Origin: Chloroflexota bacterium
GTDB taxonomy: Bacteria; Chloroflexota; Anaerolineae; UBA7937; B3-Chlor
NCBI GenBank assembly: GCA_030613785.1
Contig: JAUWLF010000045.1
Coordinates: forward strand, 1-32,979
Length of the DNA stretch: 32,979 nt
Direction of reading: 5' to 3'
Below the pieces are notes generated by a model that was not told where the DNA came from, did not search any database, and saw only the letters and a program-made list of their open reading frames with translations. Made by a program: the position numbers and the translations under genes. Below, in pieces: positions 16,412 to 24,965 of this stretch. The number at the start of each line of letters is the position of its first letter. Position 1 is the first letter of the stretch.

Positions 16412-17278
16412 CTACAAACCGGCCTCCGTCAGAAGGTCGGGCACCCACTTCTCCCAGCCCAGAGCCATGATGTGGACACCCTGACAAAGGTCTTTCATCC
16501 CTCTGACAAGTTCACCTGCTATTTCGATGCTTGTTGCTACCCTGTCTGTCGACTCATCCATCTTGTCAATAAGATCGTCCGGCACGTAAACGCCGGCCAC
16601 ATTTCGGTTCATGAAGCGCGCCATACCAGCGGACTTCAAGAGAATGATCCCCCCCAGCACAGGCACATCGAGATGGTCAATCTGTTTCATGAACTTGGCG
16701 AACTGGTCCAGGTCATACACCGCCTGTGTTTGGAAGAACTGCGCCCCGGCCTGTAACTTGTTCTCCATCTTGATGGTCTGAGGCTCCAACGGGTCGGCCC
16801 CAGGGCTGACCACGGCTCCGATGCAGAAATCAGGGTTTCCCAACAGCTCCTTACCGGCCAGGTCTTGCCCTTCGCACAGGGTCTTCACTGTGTGTATCAG
16901 AGACACAGAATCCAGGTCGAAAACGGGTTTGGCCCCGGGATGATCTCCCAAGGACACGTAATCGCCGGTGAGGCAGAGGACGTTCTCAATGCCCAAGACT
17001 TGGGCGCTCAAGAGGTCGGATTGTAGAGCTATCCGGTTCCGATCTCGGCACGTGAGTTGGAATATCGGCTCGGCGCCCCTCTGCTTGAGAAGGTGGCTGA
17101 CCGCCAAGGAGCCCAGTCGCATCACGGAGCTCTGCTGGTCGGTGACATTGAAGGCGTCCACCTTGTCCAAGAGCAGATCCACTTCCTCCAGCATCTTCGT
17201 TGTGTCCACGCCCTTTGGTGGGCCAGCCTCTGAGGTGATCACGAATCTGCCGTCAGTGAAGAGTTCGGTTAGTTTCAT
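16412..17278 (-). CDS. metF: Methylene-tetrahydrofolate reductase MetF (copy 1)
   Basis: This TIM-barrel flavoprotein reduces 5,10-methylene-H4F to 5-methyl-H4F, the last step before methyl transfer in the Wood-Ljungdahl methyl branch. The 288-residue protein begins with a TSEAGPPKG motif containing the expected Glu (E17). It continues with NVTDQQSS, CRDRNRIALQSDLL, CLTGD and QTQAVYD, the usual pterin and flavin regions. ATG 17278 is chosen, since residues before it in the longer frame overlap metV copy 1 and do not resemble the family. The 13-base spacing behind metV copy 1 and the HdrD-like gene after it suggest a MetF-MetV-Hdr unit. A second MetF lies at 18903-19820. Confidence 0.92.
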   Translation of the reverse strand: MKLTELFTDGRFVITSEAGPPKGVDTTKMLEEVDLLLDKVDAFNVTDQQSSVMRLGSLAVSHLLKQRGAEPIFQLTCRDRNRIALQSDLLSAQVLGIENVLCLTGDYVSLGDHPGAKPVFDLDSVSLIHTVKTLCEGQDLAGKELLGNPDFCIGAVVSPGADPLEPQTIKMENKLQAGAQFFQTQAVYDLDQFAKFMKQIDHLDVPVLGGIILLKSAGMARFMNRNVAGVYVPDDLIDKMDESTDRVATSIEIAGELVRGMKDLCQGVHIMALGWEKWVPDLLTEAGL

Positions 17279-17291
17279 TTTTCCCTCTCTA

Positions 17292-17969
17292 CTACTCCTC
17301 CACCTGCTCAACATCCCAGAAGGTCGTGGATCGGAGGGCTTTGGGAGGTTCCGCCCTGGCATAGTCCTGGGGAACATGGATCTCCCTCAGCTTGTCAAGA
17401 CGATGTAGTTTCTTGAGGCGCTCGTATATCAGTATCCAGCCGCAGGGACGGACATCGGGCTGGTGTTCGCATCTGCCGTCTCGGGCGCCTCCACACGGGC
17501 CATTGATCAGACTCTTGGTGCAGGCCGTGATAGGACAGATACCTCCCGTGTAATCTAACAGGCATGCCCCACATTCCGCGCAGCGCTCACTGCCTCGCCA
17601 TTCGCCTTGCGCCCCACCCATGGAGAGTGTGTTGCAGGCGGGATGTATCACCTTGTCCACGACTGCTGCGGTGGCTTGCACTCCCACCCCACAGCACATC
17701 ACCAGCAGCGAGTCACTTCCCAGGATCTGATCGCGAAAAGCCTGGAGCCCGATCTTGACAAGGGCCTTCTGGCACAAGAAGTCCAGGACAGTCCAGCCAG
17801 AGACGTTCTTGCCTGCTTGCTCCAGATCGGTTTTCATGATGAGGACTTCTTTCTCTCCGCCGGTGTGAGATGCCTCGGCGCAGCCGCGGCACCCCAAGAG
17901 GAAGATGGTGCCCTCACCCTCTAGCGAGTGCAGGATCTCTTCCAAAGGTTTTTGTTCAGAGACAAGCAT
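17292..17969 (-). CDS. metV: MetV-type zinc/Fe-S partner of methylene-H4F reductase (copy 1)
   Basis: MetV accompanies MetF in acetogens and is needed for electron transfer to the flavin. The 225-residue protein shows an N-terminal C27-x2-C30 pair, a CCGVG segment near 91-95 and a C-terminal cysteine-rich block with CAECGAC, GGICPIT-CTKSL and NGPCGG. Compared with copy 2 (24294-24965), the third cysteine of the N-terminal C-x2-C-x3-C group is serine here (S34). The downstream metF copy 1 starts 13 bases after its stop, so the two are surely co-expressed. Whether the cluster is intact with one ligand fewer cannot be told from sequence. Confidence 0.9.
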   Translation of the reverse strand: MLVSEQKPLEEILHSLEGEGTIFLLGCRGCAEASHTGGEKEVLIMKTDLEQAGKNVSGWTVLDFLCQKALVKIGLQAFRDQILGSDSLLVMCCGVGVQATAAVVDKVIHPACNTLSMGGAQGEWRGSERCAECGACLLDYTGGICPITACTKSLINGPCGGARDGRCEHQPDVRPCGWILIYERLKKLHRLDKLREIHVPQDYARAEPPKALRSTTFWDVEQVEE

Positions 17970-18059
17970 TTCTTACCTTTCCTTCTTTAGTCGTCCTTGT
18001 CCGGAGAGACCAGTGGTCTGCTCGGATTCCATGGTTCAGAAGTCGGGAACGTGCGGGAG

Positions 18060-18449
18060 TCACTGCTCCAGGAACTTCCTCACGCGGTCGAGCAGTTCGT
18101 CAGGAGAAACTGGCTTGTCCACATAGTCGTCTGCTTCCAGCATCATCCCATCGGTGAGTGAAAACGCCGTTTCTCCCATCCGCTGGGAGAGACTGGTCAA
18201 CATGATCACCGGGATTTGAGACAGCTCAGGGTCGCTCTTCAGCGCTTCACACACCTTGAAGCCATCCTGCTCTGGCATGATGATGTCGAGGATAATCAAA
18301 TCAGGGTTGATCTCCTTCACCTTGCGAAGGGCTTCGTCGCCGTTGTAGGCCACGGCAACGTCGTAGGGAGCGCTCTCTAATACGATCTTCGTCGCTTCCA
18401 CAAAATCAGGATCATCGTCAACGAGCAGTATCTTTGCCGGGTCAGCCAT
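18060..18449 (-). CDS. Single-domain response regulator (receiver only)
   Basis: The 129-residue protein is one CheY-like receiver domain with no output domain. D11-D12 form the acidic pocket, D55 is the phosphoacceptor, T85 the switch residue and K112 (DKP) the conserved lysine. It lies next to a second receiver-only protein and close to a histidine kinase gene (19856-21739). A phosphorelay or protein-protein output is more likely than direct DNA binding. Its position inside the Wood-Ljungdahl cluster suggests that it responds to, or acts on, this pathway, but the target is unknown. Confidence 0.9.
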   Translation of the reverse strand: MADPAKILLVDDDPDFVEATKIVLESAPYDVAVAYNGDEALRKVKEINPDLIILDIIMPEQDGFKVCEALKSDPELSQIPVIMLTSLSQRMGETAFSLTDGMMLEADDYVDKPVSPDELLDRVRKFLEQ

Positions 18450-18486
18450 TTGCCTCCTCCAGTTCTGTCTTTCCAGTACGCGCTGT

Positions 18487-18882
18487 CTACTTGCTGCTCT
18501 CCAGCAGCTCCTTCACTCGATCAAGAAGATCTGTGGGCGAGATGGGCTTCTCCACATAGTCCTGGACATCCATCGCCAGACCTGTCTCTAGCTCGTAACG
18601 TCTGCGGCTCGCATCCTCCCGGACGGAAGTCAGTATCAGGATCGGGACCTTGGCGTACCTGGGGTTCTCCCTCAGTTCTCGCACCACAGCGAAGCCATCC
18701 TTCTTGGGCATCAGAAGGTCCAAGATGATCAGGTCTGGGATGTCCTGCCTCACCTTGTCCACGCACTCGACTCCGTCACGAGCCGTGTCTATCGCATAGG
18801 GCTGAGTCCCCAGAATAGTAGTGATGGCATCTAGGATGTCGGGATCGTCATCAACCACTAGCAGCTTTGGTTGTCTTTCCAT
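18487..18882 (-). CDS. Single-domain response regulator (receiver only), paralogue of the next gene
   Basis: A 131-residue receiver domain with D11-D12, D55, T85 and K112 (EKP), collinear with the neighbouring receiver protein. The two look like a tandem duplication, sharing PDLIILD, MP--DGF and the ISPTDLL/VSPDELL ending. The frame is open upstream to 18966, but the residues before ATG 18882 overlap the end of metF copy 2 and do not resemble the family. The start follows a GGGAGAG purine run. The histidine kinase two genes upstream is the obvious phosphodonor candidate. Confidence 0.9.
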   Translation of the reverse strand: MERQPKLLVVDDDPDILDAITTILGTQPYAIDTARDGVECVDKVRQDIPDLIILDLLMPKKDGFAVVRELRENPRYAKVPILILTSVREDASRRRYELETGLAMDVQDYVEKPISPTDLLDRVKELLESSK

Positions 18883-18902
18883 GCTCTCTCTCCCGCTCAA
18901 CG

Positions 18903-19820
18903 TCATACTATCGGTCTCGGTAAGAGCTGTGCTCTCTCCACGATCTCCGGGACTATCTCTTCCCACGCCACAGCCATGATATGTATTCCCCGGACGCCGG
19001 GGATGTCCCTTATCTGTTCTATCAGCTCGCAGGCGATGTTGACACCTTCTTCCTTGGCGGCGGAGGCGCTTTCCATCCTCTTCATAAGCTCGTCAGGGAT
19101 GATCAGACCGGCCACGTACTTCTTCATGTATCGGGCCATGCCAGCCGATTTCATCGGGATCAGCCCAGCCAGGATAGACACCTGCTCGTGGAGACCTTGA
19201 TCTCGCACCATTTCCATGTACTTGGCGAACCGAGGGATGTCGAAGACGGCCTGTGTCTGAATGAAGTCGGCACCGGCCGCGATCTTCTTGGCTAGTCGCA
19301 TTACTCTAAACTCAAAGGGATCGGCGTAAGGGTTGGCCGCGGCACCGATGAAGATGGGCACCTCGCCAGAGATCTTGTCCCCACTCATGAACAGTCCCTC
19401 ATCACGCATCGCCTTCACCATCTGCTCCAACTGGATGGAATCGATGTCATAGACATTCTTGGCGGTGGGATGGTTGCCGAACTTCTGGTGATCGCCGGAC
19501 AAGCACAATAGGTTCCGAATGCCAAGAGCCACCGCGCCCAGGATGTCGCTCTGCATCGCCAATCTGTTTCTGTCGCGGGTCACCATCTGCATCACAGGAT
19601 CTATGCCCATCTGCTTGAGAATAGCACACGCTGACAGGCTCGACATGCGCACGATGGCTGTCTGGTTGTCAGTAACGTTCATGGCATCACAGCAGGATTT
19701 GAGGTGTTCGGCTGTCTTGCGCACGAAGTCCCCACTGGTGCCCTTGGGAGGCCCCATTTCCGAAGTCACCGCAAAATGGCCTTCAGTGAGAACCCTTTCG
19801 AGATTGCTTCCACTCTTCAT
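18903..19820 (-). CDS. metF: Methylene-tetrahydrofolate reductase MetF (copy 2)
   Basis: A second MetF paralogue of 305 residues with the same landmarks as copy 1: TSEMGPPKG, NVTDNQTA, TRDRNRLAMQSDILG, CLSGDH and QTQAVFDIPRFAKY. It lies between the histidine kinase gene and the response regulators, and its probable partner metV copy 2 is separated from it by the hydrogenase and kinase genes. GAGGGGAC precedes the ATG. The two MetF proteins are clearly homologous but diverged along their length. They may use different electron donors, or one may be a standby enzyme. Nothing in the sequence decides between these. Confidence 0.92.
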   Translation of the reverse strand: MKSGSNLERVLTEGHFAVTSEMGPPKGTSGDFVRKTAEHLKSCCDAMNVTDNQTAIVRMSSLSACAILKQMGIDPVMQMVTRDRNRLAMQSDILGAVALGIRNLLCLSGDHQKFGNHPTAKNVYDIDSIQLEQMVKAMRDEGLFMSGDKISGEVPIFIGAAANPYADPFEFRVMRLAKKIAAGADFIQTQAVFDIPRFAKYMEMVRDQGLHEQVSILAGLIPMKSAGMARYMKKYVAGLIIPDELMKRMESASAAKEEGVNIACELIEQIRDIPGVRGIHIMAVAWEEIVPEIVERAQLLPRPIV

Positions 19821-19855
19821 GTCCCCTCACCTGCCCAAACTAGCTTCTGTAGACA

Positions 19856-21739
19856 TCAGTCGCCAAAGACCTTGATCCCCGCTGGTTGGCCTTTGGGTAG
19901 AGTGAAAACGAATTTCGCACCCGATTGTCCATCGGCATAGGGTGACTCAGCCCAAATCTCTCCCTGATGCGCTTCCACTATCCTCTTGACAATGGATAGG
20001 CCGAGTCCGGTTCCCTTGGCCGTGGCTCCCCCTTTGCCGCGATAGAACTGCTCGAAGATATGAGGTAGATCTTCGGGAGCAATGCCCACTCCGGTATCCA
20101 CGACAGCTACTTCAATGTGGTCATCCACTTCGCGGGCTAGGAGCGTTATCGTTCCCTCTTCAGGAGTGAATTTGACACTATTGCTCAGCAGATTGGTCAC
20201 CACTTGCTTCAAATGATGGGCAGAGCCGTAGATCATCGGCAGGTCAGGGGGGATGTCTGCTCTCAGATCCTGGGACTTATCAGTGGCCAGGACCTCGATA
20301 TCCTCGACACACGAGGTGAGCACATTCTCCATGGAGATCATCTCCATCTCTTCGACCAATTTCCCCTTCTCGATCTGAGCCAGGTCCAGGAAGCGGTTGA
20401 TGAGGTCAAAAAGCTCTTGTATTCTAATACTGCTTCTCTCGAGCATGTGCCTGTGCTGGTCGGCAAGCTCGCCTACGAACCCGCCAAGCATCACTTGAAG
20501 GTAGCTTTGCACGGCTGCCAGCGGGGTCTTCAAATCGTGGGACGCCATAGCCAGGAAGTAGGTTTTCAGTCTGTCCAAGGTCACCAGTTCCTCGTTGGCC
20601 CTCTGTAGCTCCTCGGCCTCCAACAAGAGGCGGTCTCGCAGAGCAACGGTCTCTCGCTGTCTCTTTCGCAGCTCGCCTGCGATGGCCGTGGTCAGGTAAG
20701 TGCTGATATACAGGGTGGTGGCAGAGAAGAAGAGGACAGCCAGCACGTAGGGCGTACGAAGGTAAAGATCGGGCGGCACAAGTCCCTCTAGGTGAACGTG
20801 GGGAATGATCTGGAAGTACTCAAGGCACACCATAGCAGTGAACAGACCCACCGCGAGAGTTGCCAACAAGTAGGCGAATCGGTAGGGCAGTATGATGCTG
20901 GCCAGTATGACGTGGAAGACGTAGTACAGGAACAGGGGATTCTCCACACCTCCTGTGAAGTGGATGATGGCTGTCATTGCGACAAGGTCGGCTGCGGATT
21001 GCACCCACACGTACCTTCTGACCTTCGATATGACATTGGTCGGTTCTTCGGACTCCAATCGCTCCGTATATCGCCAGAAGGCCACGTTATACAAGGCTAT
21101 GACCGCCGCGCTTGCAAAGACGGGAAGCGTTGGAAACCTGATCCCGAAAGCCAGGTTTGCAACAAGCGTCATGAGAACCACGCCCGCTATGGCGATCCAT
21201 CTGAAGTTGATGCCATATTGGATCCTTCGAATCGCGGTTGATTCCTCAGGAGTCTGCTCGAGGGCAACCTGACTCTGTCCCAGGAGATCGGTCAGCTTGA
21301 GTCTAGTGTCTCTCAGTCTGCTCGCGATCAGGTTGGCCAGTCCTTGTCCAATCTGGTGACCCATGTGGTGATCTATGTCCATCAGATGCTGCAGATCAGC
21401 ACCATCCAGAGCGAGCACCCTGCACCTATCCACCGCGCGGGCGGACATGGTCAGAACAGCGGATTCTGCTAGCGCGGACAAAGCGAACGGTTCGCCCGAG
21501 TTCAGGGTTTCAATCGTCATCTCCCTAATCTTGTGTTCGGGCCACAAGCGCACACCCATCTCGAGCGCGACCTTGCCTTCTCGCAGGATGTAGAACTGCT
21601 CTGCTGGATCCCCTTCCCTGCAAACCAAGGCCCCAGCAACGTGGATCTCTTCCCTGCACAGGGAGGATATCTTCTCTAGCTGACTATCTGTCAGCCCTTC
21701 GAAGATACAGACCTGGCGCAGGAGTTGGATAGGGATCAT
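19856..21739 (-). CDS. Membrane histidine kinase with N-terminal cyclic-nucleotide-binding-like domain
   Basis: The 627-residue protein starts with a Crp/cNMP-binding fold (about 1-135), including a GDPAEQFYILREGKV signature. A membrane domain of about six helices follows (180-200, 206-222, 245-262, 270-288, 290-310, 331-352), then a coiled-coil linker (about 355-390). The kinase core has the H box MASHDLKTP (H401), N box NLLSNSVKFTPE, G1 DTGVGI, F box FEQFYRGKG and G2 GTGLGLSIVK. It should autophosphorylate H401 and pass phosphate to the receiver proteins encoded downstream. The sensed signal could be a nucleotide, a membrane or redox cue. It lies 66 bases after the hydrogenase large-subunit gene. 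Confidence 0.92.
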   Translation of the reverse strand: MIPIQLLRQVCIFEGLTDSQLEKISSLCREEIHVAGALVCREGDPAEQFYILREGKVALEMGVRLWPEHKIREMTIETLNSGEPFALSALAESAVLTMSARAVDRCRVLALDGADLQHLMDIDHHMGHQIGQGLANLIASRLRDTRLKLTDLLGQSQVALEQTPEESTAIRRIQYGINFRWIAIAGVVLMTLVANLAFGIRFPTLPVFASAAVIALYNVAFWRYTERLESEEPTNVISKVRRYVWVQSAADLVAMTAIIHFTGGVENPLFLYYVFHVILASIILPYRFAYLLATLAVGLFTAMVCLEYFQIIPHVHLEGLVPPDLYLRTPYVLAVLFFSATTLYISTYLTTAIAGELRKRQRETVALRDRLLLEAEELQRANEELVTLDRLKTYFLAMASHDLKTPLAAVQSYLQVMLGGFVGELADQHRHMLERSSIRIQELFDLINRFLDLAQIEKGKLVEEMEMISMENVLTSCVEDIEVLATDKSQDLRADIPPDLPMIYGSAHHLKQVVTNLLSNSVKFTPEEGTITLLAREVDDHIEVAVVDTGVGIAPEDLPHIFEQFYRGKGGATAKGTGLGLSIVKRIVEAHQGEIWAESPYADGQSGAKFVFTLPKGQPAGIKVFGD

Positions 21740-21805
21740 GTTGTCATTACTCTCTCAAGAGCCTTGCGCCAGCGGCGCACGCCACTCGTTGCCGAGTCCG
21801 AGTCC

Positions 21806-23365
21806 CTATGATATGCGAAAACGTGCCAAATCCCTGCCCTTCGGTGTTATCACGTGCACCGCGCACGCCAGGCACGGGTCGAAGCTGCGCACGATGCGCA
21901 CGATCTCGAAGGGGTTCTCTTCGTCCTTGATCCTGGTCCCTATTAGCGCCTGTTCTATGGGGCCTGGTTGCCCCTGATCATCCCTGGGCGAGGCGTTCCA
22001 AGTGGTGGGCACGACGCACTGGTAGTTGGCGATCTTGTGATCCTCGATCTGTATCCAATGCCCCAGGGCGCCTCGAGGCCCGCACACCAGCCCCATCCCT
22101 GATGCCTGCTCCGGAATGGTGTACTCGGTGTATACCGGCTCGCCGGGCTTGAGTTGCAGCACCCAGTCGGCCATGGAGTCTGCAACGTACTTGCACTCCA
22201 GAGCGCGGGCCGCATGGCGTCCCAGCACTGAGAAGAGAGCCTCTGGCCCAGCGTCGAAATGAGACAGGACGGGATCCACCAATCCCTTGACTGCGGCGTC
22301 TCCAGCGACATAGTTCACCACCATGCGGGCAAGTGGTCCTACCTCATACACCTTCCCGTCATATCGGGGTGACTTGATCCACGAATAGGCCCCGTCTTTT
22401 CCTGGCTGAGGGGCAGTCTCTCCCTCTCCTGGATATCTGCCAGTGCCGGAATCCTCGTACCAGGAATGCTTCACGTATTCGGTGATTTTGTTGGCTTCTA
22501 CCTGTCCGAGCGTCAGATCGGTGGAGACGGTGCCAGAGTTCAAGAGCCTTGCCCTTCCAAGGTAGTCCGGGTTGGCACCGTCGAGATCAAAGACCCCATA
22601 TGCAAGCAGACTGCCGCACCCAGAACCTATCTCGAAGTAGTCGGGGTAGGCCTCCGCCACAGCCAATACGTCCGGGATGTAAACACCGTCAATGAAGTCA
22701 CGAATCTCGTTTACTCTCCACAGGAAGGACGTCATCTTGTCAACGGTGGGATGCTCAGTCACCCCGCCTGCTACGGTGGCGCAATTGTGGGGCATCTTGC
22801 CGCCAAAAAGGGCGGCCAGTTCGTGCGCCTTCCGTCTGATGTCCAAGGCCTCCACGTAGTGGGCCGTCGCCGCCGTGTCTGCTTCATCGGAGAGCCGGTA
22901 GTCTCCCTCGTAACGCGGCACGAAAGGCCCCAACTCACCGCGCGCGATGAAGCTCTTGATGGATTTGAGCGCGGGATTGTCGCCGTCGTAGTCAGCTACC
23001 TTGGTGACGTCTACGTAGTCCAAAGCTGCCAGGTGGTAGAAGTGCAGTACGTGGGACTGAATGTAGTTCGCGCCAAGGAGCAGATTGCGCATGATCCTGC
23101 CGTTGTCGGTGATCTTGTCAGCAATGCCGAAGGCGCTGTCCAGACACAAAATCGACGCCGTGGCGTGTACCTGGGGACACACTCCACAGATACGCTGGGT
23201 CAATTGAGAGGCGTCGCGCGGGTCTCTACCGCGCAGGATAAGCTCGAAGCCGCGAAACAACGTCCCGGTGCTTCTGGCGTCTTTGACCTCACCGTCCTCC
23301 ACCATAGCTTCAACCTTGAGGTGTCCCTCGATGCGCGTGATGGGATCAATGGTTATCTTACGCAT
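21806..23365 (-). CDS. [NiFe] hydrogenase large (catalytic) subunit
   Basis: The subunit binds the Ni-Fe active site that oxidises or produces H2. The L1 motif RICGVCPQVHATAS (C60, C63) and the L2 motif DPCLACAVH (C498, C501, H504) supply the four Ni ligands. All are cysteines, so it is not a [NiFeSe] enzyme. A 15-residue tail after H504 is the expected substrate of the protease at 13478-13957. The sequence (519 residues; GPRGALGHW and an NYQCVVPTTWNASPRD segment) resembles group 1 uptake enzymes more than typical group 3c Mvh. The setting among HdrA-, MvhD- and MetV-type genes is, however, Mvh-like. The small-subunit gene lies 19 bases upstream. Confidence 0.93.
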   Translation of the reverse strand: MRKITIDPITRIEGHLKVEAMVEDGEVKDARSTGTLFRGFELILRGRDPRDASQLTQRICGVCPQVHATASILCLDSAFGIADKITDNGRIMRNLLLGANYIQSHVLHFYHLAALDYVDVTKVADYDGDNPALKSIKSFIARGELGPFVPRYEGDYRLSDEADTAATAHYVEALDIRRKAHELAALFGGKMPHNCATVAGGVTEHPTVDKMTSFLWRVNEIRDFIDGVYIPDVLAVAEAYPDYFEIGSGCGSLLAYGVFDLDGANPDYLGRARLLNSGTVSTDLTLGQVEANKITEYVKHSWYEDSGTGRYPGEGETAPQPGKDGAYSWIKSPRYDGKVYEVGPLARMVVNYVAGDAAVKGLVDPVLSHFDAGPEALFSVLGRHAARALECKYVADSMADWVLQLKPGEPVYTEYTIPEQASGMGLVCGPRGALGHWIQIEDHKIANYQCVVPTTWNASPRDDQGQPGPIEQALIGTRIKDEENPFEIVRIVRSFDPCLACAVHVITPKGRDLARFRIS

Positions 23366-23384
23366 GTTCTAGTATACCCTTTCC

Positions 23385-24266
23385 TCATTCTGCCCCGATG
23401 TTAGGCAAGGCTTCATCGGTGATTTTCTCGTATACCGGTGCGACGACATCCGGGAAGGTTGGTTCCACACACCCTATGCAGGGTGCACCGCTACCGATGC
23501 ACCAATTCACGCCGCCGTTCCAGAGACGGAGGGGACAATCGGCGTGCGTGACAGGCCCTTTGCATCCCATCTCATAGAGACAATAGGGATCGCTGAGCTT
23601 CTTGGCGAATTTCCCTACGTCGTAGTAGGCCCTTCGGGGGCAGTTGTCGTGTATTAGCGATCCATAGAAAGCTTTGGGTCGGAGGTACTCATCCAGATCC
23701 TCCTCTTTGGGGAGACCATGGAGCAGCAAGCTGGCCACGGTGCCCACGAACCAATCGGGGTGGGGCGGGCAGCCCGGCACGTTGATCAACGGCGTGCCTA
23801 TCCCTTCAGCGGACAGGACCTCTTGCACACCCACTGATTCCGTGGGGTTGGGGTCTCCCGCTGGGATGCCTCCGAAGGCTGCACAGGTACCCACAGCGAT
23901 GACCGCCAGGGCGTCCTGACTGAGGGACTTGACCCACGAATGCATGGAGATCTCTTTGCCGTCCTGCTCCCCGATCATCGCATAGGCACCATCGGCGCCG
24001 AGAGGTATGGAGCCTTCGACAACGAGAAGGTAAGCTCCTTTCGACTCCTTTTGTGTGCGTTCCAACTCAGCCACTGCGAGATCGCCGGCCCCAGCCATGA
24101 TTGTAGGATGGAATCGGATGTTCAAGTGCTTGCCCGGGATGATCTCGTCGACAATGATGTTCCTCGCAGTCGGACTTACCGAGTTGAGTAGTGATACGGA
24201 GCAACCCGAACAGCTGCCGCCTTGCAGCCAGAGTATCGGGTATTCCTCAGTCTTGGAGTTGGGCAT
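23385..24266 (-). CDS. [NiFe] hydrogenase small (electron-transfer) subunit, no Tat signal
   Basis: The 293-residue subunit carries three Fe-S clusters. Proximal ligands are C19, C22 (GGSCSGC), C128 (GTCAAFGG) and C166 (NVPGCPPHP). Distal ligands are H206, C209, C229 and C235. The medial site has C244, C256, C263 and C266. In standard enzymes such as that of Desulfovibrio fructosovorans the residue matching C256 is proline and the medial cluster is [3Fe-4S]; here four cysteines predict [4Fe-4S]. The protein begins almost directly at the catalytic fold, with no twin-arginine leader and no C-terminal anchor, so it should be cytosolic. AGGAGA precedes the ATG. Confidence 0.93.
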   Translation of the reverse strand: MPNSKTEEYPILWLQGGSCSGCSVSLLNSVSPTARNIIVDEIIPGKHLNIRFHPTIMAGAGDLAVAELERTQKESKGAYLLVVEGSIPLGADGAYAMIGEQDGKEISMHSWVKSLSQDALAVIAVGTCAAFGGIPAGDPNPTESVGVQEVLSAEGIGTPLINVPGCPPHPDWFVGTVASLLLHGLPKEEDLDEYLRPKAFYGSLIHDNCPRRAYYDVGKFAKKLSDPYCLYEMGCKGPVTHADCPLRLWNGGVNWCIGSGAPCIGCVEPTFPDVVAPVYEKITDEALPNIGAE

Positions 24267-24293
24267 GTGTTACATCTCCTATTCTTGATGATT

Positions 24294-24965
24294 TCAATCT
24301 AGCCGCAGGTCGTCTCTCACGATGCGGCGAGGACCCCCGTCTCGGTTGGTGGACCAGTCCTTGGCGGGCACGATCTCCAGCATCTGATCCAGGCGTCCCT
24401 GAGCCTTGAGACGGTCGTAGATCAGTTGCCAGGCACAGGGGACATCTGGGTCTATCTCGCACCTGCCCTCCTGCGAGCCACCACAAGGCCCGTTCAATAG
24501 ACTCTTTGCACAGCGGGCGATGGGGCAGATCCCAGCTGTACGGTACAAGATGCACTCGCCACAAGCAGCGCACCGTTCGGTCCAGAGCCCGTGCTCCTCA
24601 GGAAGGCCGAGGAAAGTGGTGTTAACCGCCGGAGCCACGCGAGCTTCAGGAAATCGCTCCACTATGGCCTGGACACCGATGCCGCAGGCCATGGAGAGGA
24701 CGAGGTCATGGTTTCTGATCTCTTCCTCGATGGCGTCCAGGAACTCCCACTCGCATTGTCTTTGAATGGTGGCTTCATCGAAGACTTTCCCCTGATCATC
24801 GATTCTGGTGGTCATGCGCAGGCTGGATGCGAGGATCCCCACTTCCTTCTCTCCGCCGGCAAAGCAAACCGTTACACAGGTTCCGCATCCCAGAACGAGT
24901 ATCCGCTCATGATCAGCGACCAGTTCCTTGATCTCTTCGAGCGGTTTCTGTTCGCCAACGATCAT
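24294..24965 (-). CDS. metV: MetV-type zinc/Fe-S partner of methylene-H4F reductase (copy 2)
   Basis: A 223-residue MetV paralogue with a full N-terminal C27-x2-C30-x3-C34 group, an ACGIGVQ segment, and the C-terminal block CAACGEC, GICPIARCAKSLLNGPCGG. Its ATG overlaps the stop of the MvhD gene as ATGA, so translation of MvhD through to its true stop would couple to it. That arrangement supports reading MvhD past its internal UGA. The hydrogenase small-subunit gene follows after 27 bases. By analogy with the Moorella MetF-MetV-HdrCBA-MvhD set it should connect HdrA/MvhD electrons to a MetF. Confidence 0.9.
   Translation of the reverse strand: MIVGEQKPLEEIKELVADHERILVLGCGTCVTVCFAGGEKEVGILASSLRMTTRIDDQGKVFDEATIQRQCEWEFLDAIEEEIRNHDLVLSMACGIGVQAIVERFPEARVAPAVNTTFLGLPEEHGLWTERCAACGECILYRTAGICPIARCAKSLLNGPCGGSQEGRCEIDPDVPCAWQLIYDRLKAQGRLDQMLEIVPAKDWSTNRDGGPRRIVRDDLRLD

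Noticed and set aside
21806..23365. Selenocysteine in the hydrogenase large subunit
   Set aside because: The L2 motif uses TGC codons for both cysteines, so the active site is all-Cys [NiFe].
22466..23404. 312-codon open frame on the + strand antisense to the hydrogenase large subunit
   Set aside because: It is a shadow of the well-conserved catalytic subunit gene in a GC-rich region and has no family features.
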